NCBI RefSeq assembly: GCF_016405965.1
Contig: NZ_JAEFCD010000010.1
Location: 57,350-121,349, forward strand
From: Alteromonas sp. IB21
Lineage (GTDB): Bacteria; Pseudomonadota; Gammaproteobacteria; Enterobacterales; Alteromonadaceae
Direction: 5' to 3'
DNA length: 64,000 nucleotides
Shown here one piece after another: positions 1-9,700 of this stretch (position 1 is its first letter; the number at the start of each line of letters is the position of its first letter). Position numbers and translations under genes: made by a program. The notes under the pieces are model-generated. The model saw only the letters and a list, made by a program, of their open reading frames with translations. It was not told the origin of the DNA and ran no database searches.

Positions 1-58
1 CGAACCCGCGACCCCCGGCGTGACAGGCCGGTATTCTAACCAACTGAACTACCGCTCC
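1..58 (-). tRNA. tRNA-Asp (GTC), 3' end cut by window edge
   Basis: Read on the minus strand the 5' end begins GGAGCGGTAGTTCAGTTGG, followed by an anticodon arm with GTC flanked by CCT and ACG, a variable loop and the start of the T arm (GGGTTCG). This closely follows the E. coli tRNA-Asp sequence. The acceptor 3' half and CCA lie left of base 1. Nearby dnaQ and rnhA match the rnhA-dnaQ-aspV order of E. coli, which supports the identity. Confidence 0.95.
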
Positions 59-123
59 ACATCTTCAATGTTATCAGTAAGTTGACCTGGCTGATGTTGC
101 CCTGTCCCCTGACTGCGGCGCAG

Positions 124-152
124 ATAATACGTATTCCCCCATGTGGAGTCAA
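124..152 (-). promoter_or_regulatory. sigma70 promoter of tRNA-Asp
   Basis: On the minus strand TTGACT (147-152) and TATTAT (124-129) are separated by exactly 17 bases, and they lie about 65 bases upstream of the tRNA 5' end. This is a strong housekeeping promoter arrangement fitting a stable RNA gene. No discriminator experiment is implied; the call is from hexamers and spacing. Confidence 0.8.
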
Positions 153-273
153 CGCTTTTTATTAATAAAATTGTCATCTGCGGTTTGTTTGCCTGTTAAA
201 TAGGCATTATGTCGAAATAAAATTCAATATGAATAAATTAGCGACGCTAGACCTCTCATTTAAACCGATTTGA

Positions 274-1788
274 CTATGCGCCGTCTGTTTTTTTCTTCTT
301 TTTAAACATACCCAGAATTTTTTTGAAGCCTTTAGGTTGTGATTCCATCGTAATGTCAGCATCAGTTGTTTGCGTGGGCTTAACCCCAGGTTTAGACGTT
401 GACTTTGATTTAGCTGCGCTTCCTTTTTTACGCACAACAATAATCACAACCGCTGCAATAACACCAATAAGAACAATTGAACCATTAATCGCAACCAACA
501 AAAGCGTCAAGGTGCCTTCATCCATTTCATCTTCATCGATAACATTATCTTCAGTCACCGTGTTATCGGCTATTGGCGCTATGATAGGCGCACTACCGTC
601 AACTATCGGGTCTTCCCCATTTATTAACGGGTCTTCAACTTCAGGCTCTATCGGTCCTTCTGCTACAAAACTAAATTCAGGCACATCTAAAATAAAGTCT
701 CTTCCATCAACGGTAGCCCCATATGCGGTAACTTTTACGCGAAAAATTCCTCTTTCGTAGGCAACAATCAAATGCTCTCGCGGTTCGCTACCTCCTTCAG
801 TAAGAGAGAAGTTCTGCATGTCTGCATTAGGGAACTTAACTTTTCCGTCCACCAACAAAGATTCGATGTCTACCAGTTCCCTATTAACGTCAATAACAAT
901 TTTATGATAGCCATCACCGCCGCCATTCATCTCGACATTAATTGACACAGGGTTGTCGTGAAGCACGATAGGCGAGCCCTCTTCCTCTCGGGTATACATG
1001 GGCGTACTGACTCTGAAGACAGGCTTCCATTCGCCTGCAGCAACTTTTAGATTAAATTGCCCCGTGAAAATACCGTCAGCAGGTCGCTCGTCCATTCCCC
1101 TACCATCATCACGAAAGGTGGCGATAGTTTGATCGCCAGTACCAAAGTTACCAAAATTAGGGTTGTTGGTACTTTTAAACTCAATATCAAGCTCCACTAC
1201 GTCTCTGAATTGTTTATGCTCAATCTTCTTGCCGTTGTTGGTAAGGTAGGCCGTTGATTTCAGAATCTCACCGGCAAACAGTACCTCAGGCAGAGGGTCG
1301 GCGTGAAGTTCAATATTCGATAAAACCATGACTCGACTTTCTGGTAGCACTTGGCCGACTGCCTGCCATGGCCCTGGTACTGGATCTTTAATTGTGATCA
1401 TGTCAAAGGTATCAGAATCAAACCACTGGACCTTTTCTTCATCGAAACGCCCTTGAAATAGCTTTGAGCCATCTGGCCTAACCAGAACAACGGGAGCGGA
1501 GCCATACTCGCGAAAGAAAACCATGGTGATTTCTTTTACGTTATAGTCAACCCGGAAACGGTTCTGTAAGAGTTTTATCGAATTCGTGTAGTCGTCGCCG
1601 AGTTCGGTAAGCACGGACGTATCTATAGACTGATCGTTTTCTTGAGTAGTTTGAAGCGCGCTGTCAGCAAGCTGGCGCGCAGCGTCTCGCTCATCTTCTT
1701 GAGACTGCGCAGCAGCACTAGTGTGAATCAATGATGCCAGAATAAATACCCAATAAAACCACACTCTCACGCTACGTTGCTCCTGCAC
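274..1788 (-). CDS. TIGR03503-type envelope protein
   Basis: Protein of 504 residues with an N-terminal signal peptide (residues 1-27, ending in an Ala-rich stretch), a long extracytoplasmic beta-rich region, one transmembrane helix near residues 430-455 (LTLLLVAINGSIVLIGV...) and a very basic cytoplasmic tail rich in Lys. The sequence matches my recollection of the family described as TIGR03503, found in Vibrio, Shewanella and Alteromonas. Its function is unknown. The central part has sequence features of Ig-like folds and an acidic DDGRGMDERPADG segment that resembles calcium-binding loops; this is inference. It lies 36 bases downstream of dnaQ, on the same strand, so it may be cotranscribed with it. 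Confidence 0.7.
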   Translation of the reverse strand: MQEQRSVRVWFYWVFILASLIHTSAAAQSQEDERDAARQLADSALQTTQENDQSIDTSVLTELGDDYTNSIKLLQNRFRVDYNVKEITMVFFREYGSAPVVLVRPDGSKLFQGRFDEEKVQWFDSDTFDMITIKDPVPGPWQAVGQVLPESRVMVLSNIELHADPLPEVLFAGEILKSTAYLTNNGKKIEHKQFRDVVELDIEFKSTNNPNFGNFGTGDQTIATFRDDGRGMDERPADGIFTGQFNLKVAAGEWKPVFRVSTPMYTREEEGSPIVLHDNPVSINVEMNGGGDGYHKIVIDVNRELVDIESLLVDGKVKFPNADMQNFSLTEGGSEPREHLIVAYERGIFRVKVTAYGATVDGRDFILDVPEFSFVAEGPIEPEVEDPLINGEDPIVDGSAPIIAPIADNTVTEDNVIDEDEMDEGTLTLLLVAINGSIVLIGVIAAVVIIVVRKKGSAAKSKSTSKPGVKPTQTTDADITMESQPKGFKKILGMFKKKKKTDGA

Positions 1789-1824
1789 TCTAATGGTGTG
1801 TTAAATCTGATGATGTGAAAAAAG

Positions 1825-2544
1825 TTAGGACACCTCTTCTTGATGAGGACGCCATAGACATTTGCCCCCCGCCTTTTCAACAATATCCAGGCGAGCTTCG
1901 TGCTTTGCTAACTCATCGGCGGAAGCTTTAACAACCTTTAATTTATTTGTGCTGCGAGCGACCCTGCGAATTGCGGTAGAGTCGGTTTCACTGCCTCCTG
2001 ATGATGCGAGTTTTAACTTTGTTTGCCCGCCCGTCATCAGTAGATAAACATCAGCGAGTATCTCAGCATCTAGCAAGGCCCCGTGGAGGGTACGGTGGCT
2101 GTTGTCTATACCGTAACGCTTACACAAAGCATCAAGGTTATTTTTCTGCCCGGGGTGCATTTGGCGAGCAAGGGTAAGTGTATCAAGTACGTCGCAGATT
2201 TTGCTGGTAATAACGCCCGACGTCGACGCTTCCATTTTGAATTCATGATCCATGAAGCCCACGTCGAACGGCGCGTTGTGAATAACCAGCTGAGCACCTT
2301 TGATGAAACTAACAAATTCTTGAGCAACTTGTGAAAACGTTGGCTTATCGGCAAGAAATTCGTTGGTGATACCGTGAACTTCAATAGCCTCTTGCTCTAT
2401 ATGGCGGCCAGGGTTGATATATACATGAAAGTGATTCCCCGTTAACCGGCGGTTCACGACTTCAACACAACCAATTTCGATAATACGGTGGCCTTCTTTG
2501 GGGTCAATACCGGTGGTTTCAGTATCGAGTACAATTTGGCGCAT
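1825..2544 (-). CDS. dnaQ: DNA polymerase III epsilon subunit (3'-5' proofreading exonuclease)
   Basis: A 239-residue DEDDh exonuclease, close to the E. coli length of 243. Exo I is visible as LDTETTG (Asp7, Glu9), Exo II in the segment VIHNAPFDVGFM, and Exo III as HRTLHGALLDAEILADVY with the catalytic His and Asp. The C-terminal segment after residue 185 would bind the alpha subunit (DnaE). The protein removes mispaired 3' ends during replication. It is divergent from rnhA across about 97 bases, the conserved gammaproteobacterial arrangement, so the two genes probably share a promoter region. Confidence 0.96.
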   Translation of the reverse strand: MRQIVLDTETTGIDPKEGHRIIEIGCVEVVNRRLTGNHFHVYINPGRHIEQEAIEVHGITNEFLADKPTFSQVAQEFVSFIKGAQLVIHNAPFDVGFMDHEFKMEASTSGVITSKICDVLDTLTLARQMHPGQKNNLDALCKRYGIDNSHRTLHGALLDAEILADVYLLMTGGQTKLKLASSGGSETDSTAIRRVARSTNKLKVVKASADELAKHEARLDIVEKAGGKCLWRPHQEEVS

Positions 2545-2641
2545 GGAACCTCTACTATAATTACGCTTTCATTTTTTGATAGTATATCAACCCCTTCGCA
2601 ATCCGCTAAGGGAAAAGACAAGATAAATTAAAGGAAGCGCT

Positions 2642-3112
2642 GTGGCTCAAAAAACCATCCATATATATACCGACGGTTCGTGTTTAGGTAATCCAGGGCC
2701 CGGCGGTTACGGTGCCGTACTCATTTATAAGCAGCACAAAAAAGAATTGAGCGACGGGTTTACGCATACCACAAATAACCGCATGGAGCTTCTCGCGCCT
2801 ATTGAAGCACTGAACAGCCTTACCGAACCTTGTAAGGTTGAACTTACTACCGACAGTCAATACGTGAAAAACGGTATAAACCAGTGGATCCATAACTGGC
2901 GTAAAAATGGCTGGCGTACCTCAGATAAAAAACCAGTGAAAAACGCGGATTTATGGAAACGTCTAGATGAGGCGGTTAAAAAACACGACGTGAACTGGCA
3001 TTGGGTTAAAGGCCACTCTGGTCATCCAGAAAATGAACGATGCGACGACTTAGCGCGAGGCGCGGCTGAAGCTAATCCAACGAAGGTAGATGAGGGTTTC
3101 GTCAGTAGTTAG
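2642..3112 (+). CDS. rnhA: ribonuclease HI
   Basis: A 156-residue protein (E. coli 155). It degrades the RNA strand of RNA:DNA hybrids. The carboxylate residues are all present: Asp in [15 protein letters not shown], Glu in NNRMELLAP, Asp in TTDSQYV, and Asp in ERCDDLA, together with the [11 protein letters not shown] handle/loop. The start is GTG at 2642 (written as Met), preceded by AAAGGAAGC about 8 bases upstream. It is the divergent partner of dnaQ. Confidence 0.97.
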   Translation: MAQKTIHIYTDGSCLGNPGPGGYGAVLIYKQHKKELSDGFTHTTNNRMELLAPIEALNSLTEPCKVELTTDSQYVKNGINQWIHNWRKNGWRTSDKKPVKNADLWKRLDEAVKKHDVNWHWVKGHSGHPENERCDDLARGAAEANPTKVDEGFVSS

Positions 3113-3303
3113 CATGGGCACAAAGGCAAAACGTTTTGGTTTGAGATTACCTCATGCCCCTTTCAACTGATAACGGTTTTGCCCAACCCAATCTATATTT
3201 AGAAAGAAAGCGGGGCGATATCTCACATGAGATAACGCTCCTTTGAATACCCTAATACCCCTCTATTTTTTACGTTGGCAAGTAGGCTTCCCAATAGTCT
3301 TCC

Positions 3304-4281
3304 CTACCAAGAAACCACTAATTTCCCTTGGGTATCGTTATTTTCTAATCTGGCATGGGTCTTACTGATGTCATCAATATGATAGTGTGTATCAATATTC
3401 ACTTTTAACTCACCGCTTTCGAACGCGGATAGGCACACAGCCGCAAAATCTCGAATAAGATCAGCCTTATAATCATCACTGCGATTTCGCAGCGTAGTAC
3501 CAATGATTGAGGCCCGCTTTCCAAGCAACAAGGCCATATCGAGGTTATCTGCATAACGTCCCGCTAACATCGCAAGATAAACCACTTTGCCGTCTTGTTT
3601 GAGCACTTTAAGATTGCGATTGAGGTAGTCTCCTCCCACCATGTCCAGCACCATATCTACACCTTCGGGCCATTCCATTTTAAGCACATCATCGAACGCT
3701 TGTTGTTTGTAGTTTATCAAGTGTTCCGCACCATTTTGCTCGCACAGCGACAGTTTCTCTTCGCTTGATGCCGTCACTGCGCTGTGTACTCCCCAATAGC
3801 GACATAATTGCGTAGCCGCCAACCCAACACCGCTAGCACCGCCATGAATGAGAGCGCGCTGGGCAGGTTTAATGTGAGCTATGGTACGCAAGCATTGAAA
3901 TGCAGTAAGGAACACCTCGGTAAGACCGGCAGCTTCGAAAAACGGCATTCCTTCAGGGACAGGCATAAGGTGAGCGGGGTTTACCAATACTTCTGTTGCG
4001 TATCCGCCACCTGCAACTAAACCAAAGACCTTATCCCCTTCTTTAAAAGTACTCACATCACTGGCGACTTCAGAAACCACGCCAGCTACTTCTAAGCCTA
4101 AGATTTCACTCTCTCCTTGCGGTGGCGGGTAATTGCCTTGGCGCTGCAGTGTATCGGCTCTGTTTATCCCAAACGCCTTTACGTCTACTTTTACTTTGCC
4201 TTGTGACAATGAATAGCTTTCGCGTTCATTGACGACCAGCGCATCGGGTCTGCATCCTTTTTCGAAATCGACATATTGCAT
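3304..4281 (-). CDS. NAD(P)H:quinone oxidoreductase, medium-chain (PIG3-like) family
   Basis: A 325-residue medium-chain dehydrogenase/reductase without the structural zinc cysteines. The N-terminal GroES-like domain contains NRADTLQRQGNYPPPQGES and LGLEVAGVV. The Rossmann domain has the dinucleotide loop HGGASGVGLAATQL near residue 145-158. The TADTLQRxGxYPPP-type signature is characteristic of PIG3/TP53I3-like quinone oxidoreductases, which reduce quinones with NADPH. It is a single-gene unit, divergent from rlmI. Substrate cannot be told from sequence. Confidence 0.85.
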   Translation of the reverse strand: MQYVDFEKGCRPDALVVNERESYSLSQGKVKVDVKAFGINRADTLQRQGNYPPPQGESEILGLEVAGVVSEVASDVSTFKEGDKVFGLVAGGGYATEVLVNPAHLMPVPEGMPFFEAAGLTEVFLTAFQCLRTIAHIKPAQRALIHGGASGVGLAATQLCRYWGVHSAVTASSEEKLSLCEQNGAEHLINYKQQAFDDVLKMEWPEGVDMVLDMVGGDYLNRNLKVLKQDGKVVYLAMLAGRYADNLDMALLLGKRASIIGTTLRNRSDDYKADLIRDFAAVCLSAFESGELKVNIDTHYHIDDISKTHARLENNDTQGKLVVSW

Positions 4282-4432
4282 AATGATATTTATTCCTTTT
4301 CATAAAAGATTCGGTACGTGTTTTCTTAACGAACAGTTTGGGTTTCTTTCGAGTTTATTCAACACAGAGCATAGGAAATTGCGTATAATCGCGACCATTC
4401 GCAGTACCGCATAACATTTTACGAGAGCCTAT

Positions 4433-5626
4433 ATGTCAGCACAGGTTATATTACAACCATCTAGAGATAAATCACTACGCCGCAAACACCCTTGGGTTTT
4501 TGAAAGCGCCGTGGCTGAGTTAAAAGGACGGGCTCGCGTTGGCGATACAGTAGACGTATACGATTCAGAAGGCGACTGGTTAGGCAAAGGTGCATATTCG
4601 CCAGAATCAAAAATTCGGGTTCGCATGTGGACGTTTAAGAAAGAGGAAAGTATTGATAATGGTTTCTTTCTGCGCCGTTTAGAAACCGCTTTAACATTGC
4701 GTAAACGCCTTTTTGACCCGAGTAAAACCAATGCCTTTCGTTGGGTTGCCTCAGAGAGTGATGGCCTTCCAGGGATAACGATAGACCTTTACGACAATGT
4801 CGCCGTGGTTCAGTTGTTAAGCGCTGGCGGTGAGAAACACAGGGACAAAATAGTCTGGGCTATCACCAAACTTATGCCCGACATTCATATCTATGAGCGA
4901 AGCGATGTGGATGTGCGCAAAAAAGAAGGGTTGGATCCTGTGACAGGCGTGCTTCATGGCGAACCGCCCATGCAGGTAACGGTTTTAGAAAACGGTATCA
5001 ACATTGTAGTGGATATCGAAAACGGCCATAAAACGGGTTTTTATCTAGACCAACGGGACAGTCGTGCAGCCGCCGCTCATTACGCAAAAGACGCAGACGT
5101 ACTCAATTGCTTTAGTTATACCGGTACGTTTTCATGCTACGCCCTATCAGGCGGCGCAAACTCGGTGACCAACGTTGATGTGTCTCAACCAGCGCTAGAT
5201 TTGGCTAAGCATCACGTGGCAATAAACGGTTTAGACGAAAACAAAGCGCAATATATCAATAAAGATGTGTTTAAAGCGCTTCGCGAGTATCACGAACAAG
5301 GTAAACAGTTCGATATGGTTATTCTTGACCCACCAAAGTTCGTGGATAGTAAAGCAACGTTGAACCGCGCTGCGCGCGGATACAAAGACATCAATATGTA
5401 CGGGATCCACGCGGTTAAGTCGGGCGGACTGTTGCTTACGTTTAGCTGTTCAGGGCTAATGCCTGCGGATCTTTTTCAAAAGGTCGTCGCCGATGCCGCG
5501 CTCGACGCAGGTCGTACCATAAAGATAATCGCACGTTTAAATCAAGCGTCAGACCACCCTATTATCGGAAGTTACCCCGAAGGGTATTACCTCAAAGGCC
5601 TAGTATGTGAAGTAACTGACGATTAA
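4433..5626 (+). CDS. rlmI: 23S rRNA (cytosine1962-C5)-methyltransferase
   Basis: A 397-residue protein, one residue longer than E. coli RlmI (396). It has an N-terminal PUA domain (about residues 1-75, including RRKHPWVFESAV) and a C-terminal Rossmann methyltransferase domain with the SAM loop NCFSYTGTFSCYA near residue 225 and the motif IV DPPKF near residue 297. The TFSCSGLM segment fits the catalytic cysteine region of m5C methyltransferases. It modifies 23S rRNA. A strong hairpin terminator follows directly. Confidence 0.93.
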   Translation: MSAQVILQPSRDKSLRRKHPWVFESAVAELKGRARVGDTVDVYDSEGDWLGKGAYSPESKIRVRMWTFKKEESIDNGFFLRRLETALTLRKRLFDPSKTNAFRWVASESDGLPGITIDLYDNVAVVQLLSAGGEKHRDKIVWAITKLMPDIHIYERSDVDVRKKEGLDPVTGVLHGEPPMQVTVLENGINIVVDIENGHKTGFYLDQRDSRAAAAHYAKDADVLNCFSYTGTFSCYALSGGANSVTNVDVSQPALDLAKHHVAINGLDENKAQYINKDVFKALREYHEQGKQFDMVILDPPKFVDSKATLNRAARGYKDINMYGIHAVKSGGLLLTFSCSGLMPADLFQKVVADAALDAGRTIKIIARLNQASDHPIIGSYPEGYYLKGLVCEVTDD

Positions 5627-5627
5627 T

Positions 5628-5666
5628 AAAAAAGCGCCTGTATAGAATACGCACAGGCGCTTTTTT
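5628..5666. terminator. bidirectional Rho-independent terminator
   Basis: GCGCCTGT (5634-5641) pairs with ACAGGCGC (5653-5660), flanked by an A-run on the left and a T-run on the right. It can therefore end rlmI on the plus strand and the DUF2061 gene on the minus strand. Confidence 0.92.
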
Positions 5667-5721
5667 ATACTTACTAAATAAAGACAGTGTTTCCTATGAG
5701 ATAGCTCTTAGCTTCGCGCCA

Positions 5722-5973
5722 TTATGAGGCAAACCTAATCTCTTGGTTGTCAGCTCGCGACGCCGTCTTGACAGACATGGCTTCAAATGATGTACCTTCT
5801 TGTCGTGCTTCTAATTCTTTCCAAACCCTTTCGTGAAAGTAAAAGGCAACCGTATTAATTGCTGGCTCAACAAGTGCAACGGCCCCACCGACTACAACAC
5901 TGCCAGTAAGTAAATAAGCGACGGTAAACGCTACGGTAAAGTGCATAACGGCAAAGGTTATAGTTTTTTTCAT
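5722..5973 (-). CDS. DUF2061-family small membrane protein
   Basis: An 83-residue protein starting at MKKTITFAVMHF, with two hydrophobic helices (about residues 3-22 and 24-44), then AxVEPAINTVAFYFHERVW, a signature I associate with DUF2061 membrane proteins. The in-frame ATG at 5973 is preferred over the farther upstream Met because AGAGAG lies about 8 bases before it. Function is unknown. A Fur-box-like sequence sits 46-60 bases upstream, so expression may respond to iron. Confidence 0.75.
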   Translation of the reverse strand: MKKTITFAVMHFTVAFTVAYLLTGSVVVGGAVALVEPAINTVAFYFHERVWKELEARQEGTSFEAMSVKTASRADNQEIRFAS

Positions 5974-6299
5974 AGTGGTAACTCTCTTTACGTTGAAATC
6001 AGGATGCTTTCTCAATATTGAGAATTATTATCAATTAGAAGATGATTAGAAAATAGAAAAAACTAAACGTGCTATTCGTTAAAGTAGATGAGAGTTTAGA
6101 TACTTATTGAAGAGTAGTGAACGTTTACTTTGATAGGGCAACGCATTAACTGGACAGCGTTGCAATAGAACAGCCTAATTTGCCATTCCCTAAACGCGAA
6201 AACAAAGACGTGCAACGACAATGCTGCATCAAGGCAAAAAATAGCATAGCGGCAATCACAAAGGCGAAGCGAAAGCGTCGCCAACGAGAAAGAAGATGG
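5974..6299. other. intergenic region between DUF2061 gene and PilZ gene
   Basis: About 326 bases. Apart from the Fur-like site near its left end I see no convincing gene. A 62-codon minus-strand reading (6096-6284) has a Cys-rich unnatural composition and no ribosome binding site. The AT-rich part 6030-6070 may hold the promoter of the DUF2061 gene. Confidence 0.5.
6019..6033 (-). promoter_or_regulatory. Fur-box-like operator upstream of the DUF2061 gene
   Basis: On the minus strand TGATAATAATTCTCA matches the 7-1-7 Fur consensus TGATAATNATTATCA at 14 of 15 positions. It lies just upstream of the only gene reading left from here. In Gammaproteobacteria such sites normally give iron-dependent repression; the assignment to this gene is inference. 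Confidence 0.5.
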
Positions 6300-6602
6300 C
6301 TATTTCATCTGCGAGATTTCAACGCCTATGATACAGCTTGACTCTGATTCAGGCTCGCAGCGCACTACGGTTGCTAAAGCTGCAAGAGACGGTATTTGTG
6401 AGCTTGAAGATTCTATAGCAACGCTCACTTGCGTACCCACTTCAATTGAGGGTTCATCTACTTCTAATGACATGCCCGTTGCACTGATGTCTTTACACAG
6501 CGCCTGCATGGTCCGGCTCGACTCATCGTCAGTAATTTGCAACTGACACGGCGAATTTACCATCATCCTGAAAAAATTTCGCTTATCGTCGTATCCCAAC
6601 AT
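6300..6602 (-). CDS. PilZ-domain protein (c-di-GMP receptor-like)
   Basis: A 100-residue single-domain protein. It shows the two PilZ signatures: an RxxxR-like KRNFFR near residues 7-12 and the [D/N]xSxxG element as DISATGMSL near residues 38-46, followed by a beta-barrel pattern ending IIGVEI. PilZ proteins bind cyclic-di-GMP and change conformation to control motility, polysaccharide or other targets. The first motif is KRNFFR, with only one canonical arginine in the first position replaced by Lys, so binding strength is uncertain. It is monocistronic. Confidence 0.8.
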   Translation of the reverse strand: MLGYDDKRNFFRMMVNSPCQLQITDDESSRTMQALCKDISATGMSLEVDEPSIEVGTQVSVAIESSSSQIPSLAALATVVRCEPESESSCIIGVEISQMK

Positions 6603-6784
6603 CTCTACTTCTCCTGATTTTTAGCTCTTCGCTTACGACTACATCTGTTGTTATAGGGTGATGCGCATAACTTGTCAATCTAACTGTTCAATATTTATTC
6701 AACAAAACTAAAAAGCCTTAACCCTATAGCTTGATGTTTATTCGAAAAAAGAAGAAAACACGCCCAACAAGCCAATCCTTCTCC

Positions 6785-9700
6785 CTAAAAATCAGCGAGG
6801 TACAAGGTGATCCGTTTGGCTGATATAGGATAAGCGGTACCCAGCTGCTGAGCGAATAAAGAAACACGTAACTCCTCTATCATCCATCGCACGTCGAGTA
6901 AGTCTTGAGGTACCTTACCTTTTGGATACTTCGAACACGCTTTTTCCCACTCTTTAATCGATTTTTCTATCGTAATTTGGTGCATTCTGTCTTTATTGGG
7001 GTCGATAGGCAATTTCTCTAAGCGGCGAGCAAGCCCTTTGATATAGCGATTCCAGTCATCGAGCCTTGACTCACCAATCTCTGAAACAAAACCAGGGAAC
7101 ACTAAGGATGCCAAGTGCGCTTTACAATCACCTAACGCGTTAATCATGGTCAAAGGCACATTACCTTTCATTTGTTTTTGACATTGATGGGCAAGGGTTA
7201 ACCCTTGTTCAACCTGTTTTGCTATCTCTAATACTTTGTCGTTGATATTCGCTCGTGCAATGTCTAAACATGCTTCAAAGTCAGCTTTATTGCGGATGTC
7301 TGTATTGTTAGCTTGGCTAAAATCACTCACTATGGCATCAATACCAGCAAAAATGCAGTCATCGATTAACGCTTTGACTTGGCCGAACGGGTTAAAATAC
7401 AGGCCGAGTTTTGCTTTATTGGGAAGCTTGCTTTGCAGATAGTTAAGTGGTGATGGCATGGCATTTTTAATCAACACATTAACGCCCTGCTTGTGTAGTG
7501 CTCGAGCCTTGTCTGCTTCTTCAACTAGAGCAATGTCGACCTTTTCGCCCTTTTGGACCAGTGCAGGGAAAGCCTGCACTTCAAAACCACCGACTTTTTG
7601 AACGAATGTCTCTGGTAAGCTTTCAAAATCCCATTGCTCTATGTTGCTACGCTCTAATTCTGGGGTCGCGGCCTTTTCAAACGTTTGTTTAACCTGGCCT
7701 GCGCACTGCTGTTTGAGTGCATGAAGATCATCGCCTTTGGCAATATCGTCACCGCTATCATTGACCACGGCGAAGTGCATTGTTAAATGCTTATCAAGCT
7801 GTGACAGGTTCCACTCTTCGCTTTCAATAACAACCCCTGTCATCTTGCGGAGTTTATCGGTAACAGCATCAAGAATGGGCACAGGGCGGTTGTTCTTATC
7901 TGTCTCGCTAATATCAGCAAGACACGCCTCGGCAAAGTTGGGGGCCGGAACAAAATTGCGGCGAAGGCGTTTAGGCAAGGTTTTAATTAAGCCAACAATA
8001 AGCTCATGCCTTAACCCCGGCACTAGCCAATCGAATCCGACGTTGTCCACCTGATTAAGCACTGGCAGTGGAATAACCACGGTGACACCGTCATCTTCAG
8101 CGTTGGGTTCAAAATTGTAGCGCAGCGGCAAAGTAATGTTGCCTTGGCGCCATACATCCGGAAAAGCATTGGCTACCGATTGACCTGGCTGCTGACGGTA
8201 AACGTCTTCTTCCTTAAAGGTTAAGGTGTCGCTATTACCGTGCTGCCTGAACCACTTCTTAAACGCGGCATCGTTGTTCGCTTCAACAGGAATACGCTTA
8301 GCGTAAAAACTAACTAGCTCCTCGTCATCGACAATGAGGTCGCGCCGACGGGTCTTTTGTTCAAACTCATCGGCTTGTTCAAGTAGCGCCTGATTATCTT
8401 GCAAAAAGCTATAATTTAACTTGGTATTACCTTCAACCAAGGCCTCTCGAATAAACAACTCGTGACAAATTGCTGGGTCGATCAGACTATAAACCTTGGC
8501 CCGCTTCATGACGATAGGCAGGCCAAACAGCGTGACTTTTTCAAACGCGATAACCGCACCGCGCTTTTTCGACCAGTGCGGTTCAGAATAACTTCTTTGC
8601 ACCACGTGCTCGGCTAAGGGCTCGACCCATGCGGGATCTATTTTCGCCACCACTCGTGCAAACAGCTTAGACGTTTCAACGAGTTCGGCCGCCATCACCC
8701 ATTTTGGCTGAGACTTTGATAAGCCAGAACCAGGGAAAATCAAGAAGCGGGAATTGCGCGACCCCATGTACTCGCGCTCTTTGTCTTTAAAGCCCATGTG
8801 TGACAATAAGCCGCTGGCAATGGCTTGGTGAATAGCCTGATAGTCGGCTTCTTGCTTGGAAATACCAAAACCTAGCTCAGCGATAGACTTTTTAAGCTGG
8901 CTCACGATGTCTTGCCACTCACGCATACGCAGATAGTTAATAAAGTTCTGCTTACACCATTTGCGCAATTGGTTTTGGCTCAGTGCATTTTGTTGTTCTC
9001 TGAACGCCATCCATAAGTTGTATAGGCTAATGAAATCAGAGTCTTTATCGTGGTATTGGCTATGCTTCTCATCCGCTTGCTGGCGTTTTTCCTGAGGGCG
9101 CTCTCGCGGGTCTTGAATAGAAAGACCAGCGGCGATCACTATAACCTCACTTAAAGCATTGGTGCGATCTGCCTCAATCACCATGCGCGCATAGCGCGGG
9201 TCGATGGGCAATCGTGCCACTTGGCGCCCTAACGAAGTAAGCTGCATTTTGCCTTGCTGCCTGCCTTTCCCATTTGCTATTGCCTGAATTTCTTCAAGTA
9301 AGCGAAAGCCATCGTTGATGTTGCGGTTGTCCGGTGGCTGAACGAAAGGGAATGCCGCAATATCGCCCAAACCTAAAGCGAGCATTTGCAAAATAACCGA
9401 TGCTAAGTTGGTTCGCAGAATTTCAGGGTCGGTGAATTCCGGGCGCCCTAAATAATCGTCTTCACTGTACAAACGAATACAAATACCGTCTGAAACACGG
9501 CCGCATCGCCCTGCCCGCTGGTTTGCTGACGCTTGTGATATTGGCTCAATAGGTAAGCGCTGTACTTTGCTTCTCGCGCTGTATCGTGAAATACGCGCAA
9601 ATCCCGGGTCTATAACATACTTAATCCCTGGTACGGTTAACGAGGTTTCAGCCACGTTGGTAGCAAGCACAATTCGCCTGCCGCTGTGCGACTGAAAAAT

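Noticed and set aside
6096..6284. 62-codon minus-strand reading
   Set aside because: No ribosome binding site, Cys-rich unlikely composition, no similarity to a known family.
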